Shown: positions 62,150 to 64,000 of the stretch, piece after piece
How positions within the stretch are numbered: position 1 is the stretch's first letter
Layout: every line of letters starts with the position of its first letter
Origin: Rhodospirillales bacterium
GTDB taxonomy: Bacteria; Pseudomonadota; Alphaproteobacteria; Acetobacterales; Acetobacteraceae
DNA length: 64,000 nucleotides
Assembly (NCBI GenBank): GCA_025352565.1
Contig: JANXTF010000149.1
Span: 1-64,000, forward strand
Reading direction: 5' to 3'
The notes under the pieces: model-generated
Database searches by the model: none
What the model saw: only the letters and a program-made list of their open reading frames with translations
What the model was told of the DNA's origin: nothing
Made by a program: the position numbers and the translations under genes

Positions 62150-64000
62150 TGACCGAGCCTTTCACTGCTGGCGAGCCGCTTTCGCCCCCCAATCGTCCCG
62201 CCGCGCCCGAGCCGACAGCCCCCAAACGCGGCCGGGCGCCGCGTGCGCCCAGGCGCGGCCGCAGCGTTCTTGCGGTCATCGGCCGCATCGCGGGCGCCGT
62301 GGCGGCGCTGTGCGTGCTGGTCGGCATCGTCGCCGGTATCGCGCTTTATGCCGGCTACCGGCATTTCAATGACGGTCTGCCCGACCTTGCCGGCCTGCAA
62401 AACTACCAGCCGCGCCAGATGAGCCGGGTCTATGCCGGCGATAGCCGCCTGCTGTCCGAGCTTGCCACCGAGCGGCGTATCTTCGTGCCATACACGGCCG
62501 TGCCGGACCTCGTGAAGCGCGCCTTCGTCTCGGCCGAGGACCAGAATTTCTTCAACCATCGCGGCGTGGACCCCATCGCGATCATGCGCGCGGCCATCAC
62601 CGACCTGCAGCAATACGGCCATGGCCGCCGCCCGGTTGGCGCCTCGACCATCACCCAGCAGGTCGCCAAGAACATGCTGCTGGGCAACGAGGTATCCATC
62701 ACCCGCAAAGTGCGCGAGGCGCTGCTGGCGCTGAAGATCGAGGAGAGCCTCAGCAAGGACCGCATCCTCGAATTGTATTTGAACGAGATCTATCTCGGCC
62801 TGTCCTCCTACGGCGTGGCGGCGGCGGCCCAGACCTATTTCAACAAATCGCTCGACGACCTGACGGTCCCCGAGGCGGCGTTCCTGGCGGCGCTGCCCAA
62901 GGCGCCCAACAACCTCAATCCGTTCCGTTTCCCCGACGCGGCGCGCGGACGCCGCGATTACGTGCTCGACCGTATGGCGGACGATCGGATCATCACCGCC
63001 GAGCAGGCGGTTTCCGCCAAGGCCACGCCGATCACGCCCTCGCCGTTCCGCCGCCCCGACAGCGTCACGGGGGCCGAATATTTCGCCGAGGAGGTCCGCC
63101 GCCAGTTGATCGATAGGTTCGGCGCGGACCAGACCACCCAGGGTGGCTTCGTGGTGCGCACCAGCCTCGATCCGGTGCTCCAGGCCCGTGCCGACAAGCT
63201 GATGCGGGCGGCGCTGATGAAATACGATCTCGCCCGTGGCGGCTGGCGCGGCCGCGCGGCGCATCTCGATGGCGGCACGCCGGCCTTGCGCAACGGCTGG
63301 GCGCAGGCGCTCGGCACCGTGCCGCGTCCGCCCGGCATGCTGCCCGAGTGGCGCATGGGCGTGGTGATCGAGGAGACCGACGGGGAGGCCAAGATCGGCG
63401 TGCTCGACCGCGCGCCCGACGGCGCCGCCGCGCCGCGCATTCTGCCCCTCATGCTGTCCGATCTCGGCTGGGCGCGGCCGGTGAAGGACGACATCCTCGG
63501 CTCCCAGCCGCGCCGCCTGTCCGACGTGGCGGTGGTGGGGGACGTGGTGATGGTGGAGCCGACCGTGTCGCCGCCGCCCGCCAAGGGCCCGGCGCGGCCG
63601 GAACGGGTGCTGCTGCGTCAGATCCCGCTGATCGAGGGGGCGCTGGTGTCGCTCGAACCCGCCACGGGCCGCGTGCTCGCGATGTCGGGCGGCTGGAGCT
63701 TCGAAGGCAGCCAGTTCAACCGCGCGACTCAGGCGAGCCGGCAGCCGGGCTCGAGCTTCAAGCCGATCGTGTACCTCACGGGCATGGAGCAGAACATCTC
63801 GCCGTCGCAGAAATTCCTCGATGCGCCGTTCGTCCTCGATCAGGGCGCCGCCGGCCAGTGGCGACCCAACAACTACGAGATGGATTACAGCGGCCCGGTG
63901 CCGCTGCGCATCGCGCTGGAGAAGTCGCTGAATCTCGTGACGGTCCGACTGGCCGAGCGGGTCGGCATGTCGAGCGTGGCGGCCAATGCGATCGCGTTTC
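62150..64000 (+). CDS. mrcA: Penicillin-binding protein 1A (partial, 3' end beyond window)
   Basis: PBP1A is a bifunctional class A enzyme that polymerises and cross-links peptidoglycan. About 617 residues are visible. After a proline/arginine-rich cytoplasmic tail and one membrane anchor near residues 47-68, the GT51 domain shows SAEDQNFFNHRGVDPIAIMR with its catalytic Glu near residue 130, GASTITQQVAKNMLL and KIEESLSKDRILELYLNEIY. An OB-like insert follows, then the transpeptidase domain with SxxK in QPGSSFKPIVY near residue 534 and SxN in KSLNLVT near residue 595. The KTG motif lies outside the window. Confidence 0.95.

Overview
The window is a high-GC chromosomal segment with dense coding, frequent GTG starts and many 1-4 base stop/start overlaps. 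Gene content and order point to an alphaproteobacterium, most likely in Rhodospirillales/Acetobacteraceae; this is inferred from gene order and protein style, not from a marker gene. Supporting points are a class I lysyl-tRNA synthetase, a grxD-bolA-purL-purQ-purS-purC run, MurE with a meso-DAP specificity motif, SapC, DUF2244 next to nth, and a Wss/BcsC-like polysaccharide locus.

Layout. 1-13606 (minus): a canonical division and cell wall (dcw) cluster, transcribed mraZ-rsmH-ftsL-ftsI-murE-murF-mraY-murD-ftsW-murG-murC-murB, with murB cut by the window edge. A five-copy TGGG repeat array upstream of mraZ looks like its autoregulatory operator. 13.8-15.6 kb: RNase P RNA, nth and a DUF2244 gene. 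15.6-21.6 kb (minus): glutaredoxin, BolA and purine genes purL, purQ, purS, purC and purB. 21.6-24.7 kb: a manganese group with a TerC-family exporter and divergent mntR and mntH; a palindrome lies between the -35 and -10 of mntH. 24.7-28.0 kb: DinB-like protein, D-aminopeptidase-type serine hydrolase, methyltransferase and tRNA-Met. 28.2-31.8 kb (minus): two adjacent cysteine desulfurases, a [2Fe-2S] ferredoxin and mnmA, a sulfur-trafficking operon. 32-34.9 kb: an alpha/beta hydrolase, a DUF4239 protein and tyrS.

34.9-42.4 kb (minus): a polysaccharide acetylation module. It has a BcsC-like TPR protein without its outer-membrane barrel, AlgI/WssH, AlgJ/WssI, WssF-like, AlgF/WssG-like and a further SGNH hydrolase. 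No polysaccharide synthase is in the window. 42.4-44.2 kb: a broken HxlR regulator, SapC and a CinA C-terminal-domain protein. 44.2-48.6 kb (plus): an aromatic-catabolism-like operon (metallo-beta-lactamase-fold protein with an altered metal motif, FAD hydroxylase, DUF2783, maleylacetoacetate isomerase) ending in a frameshifted PHB-depolymerase-family esterase. 48.7-53.6 kb (minus): an orphan ABC ATPase, then lysK followed by an MprF-like flippase whose synthetase domain is cut short. 53.6-58.7 kb (plus): a DinG/XPD-like helicase, a ribbon-helix-helix/PemK toxin-antitoxin pair overlapping a histone-deacetylase-like gene, and a small secreted protein. 58.7-64 kb: a branched-chain-type substrate-binding protein, asd, and divergent amiC and mrcA (PBP1A), the last running off the window.

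The loci most worth follow-up are the acetylation module with its barrel-less TPR partner, the lysK-mprF operon with a half synthetase domain, the toxin-antitoxin/deacetylase operon, the Mn regulon, and the metallo-beta-lactamase-fold protein lacking two usual metal ligands.
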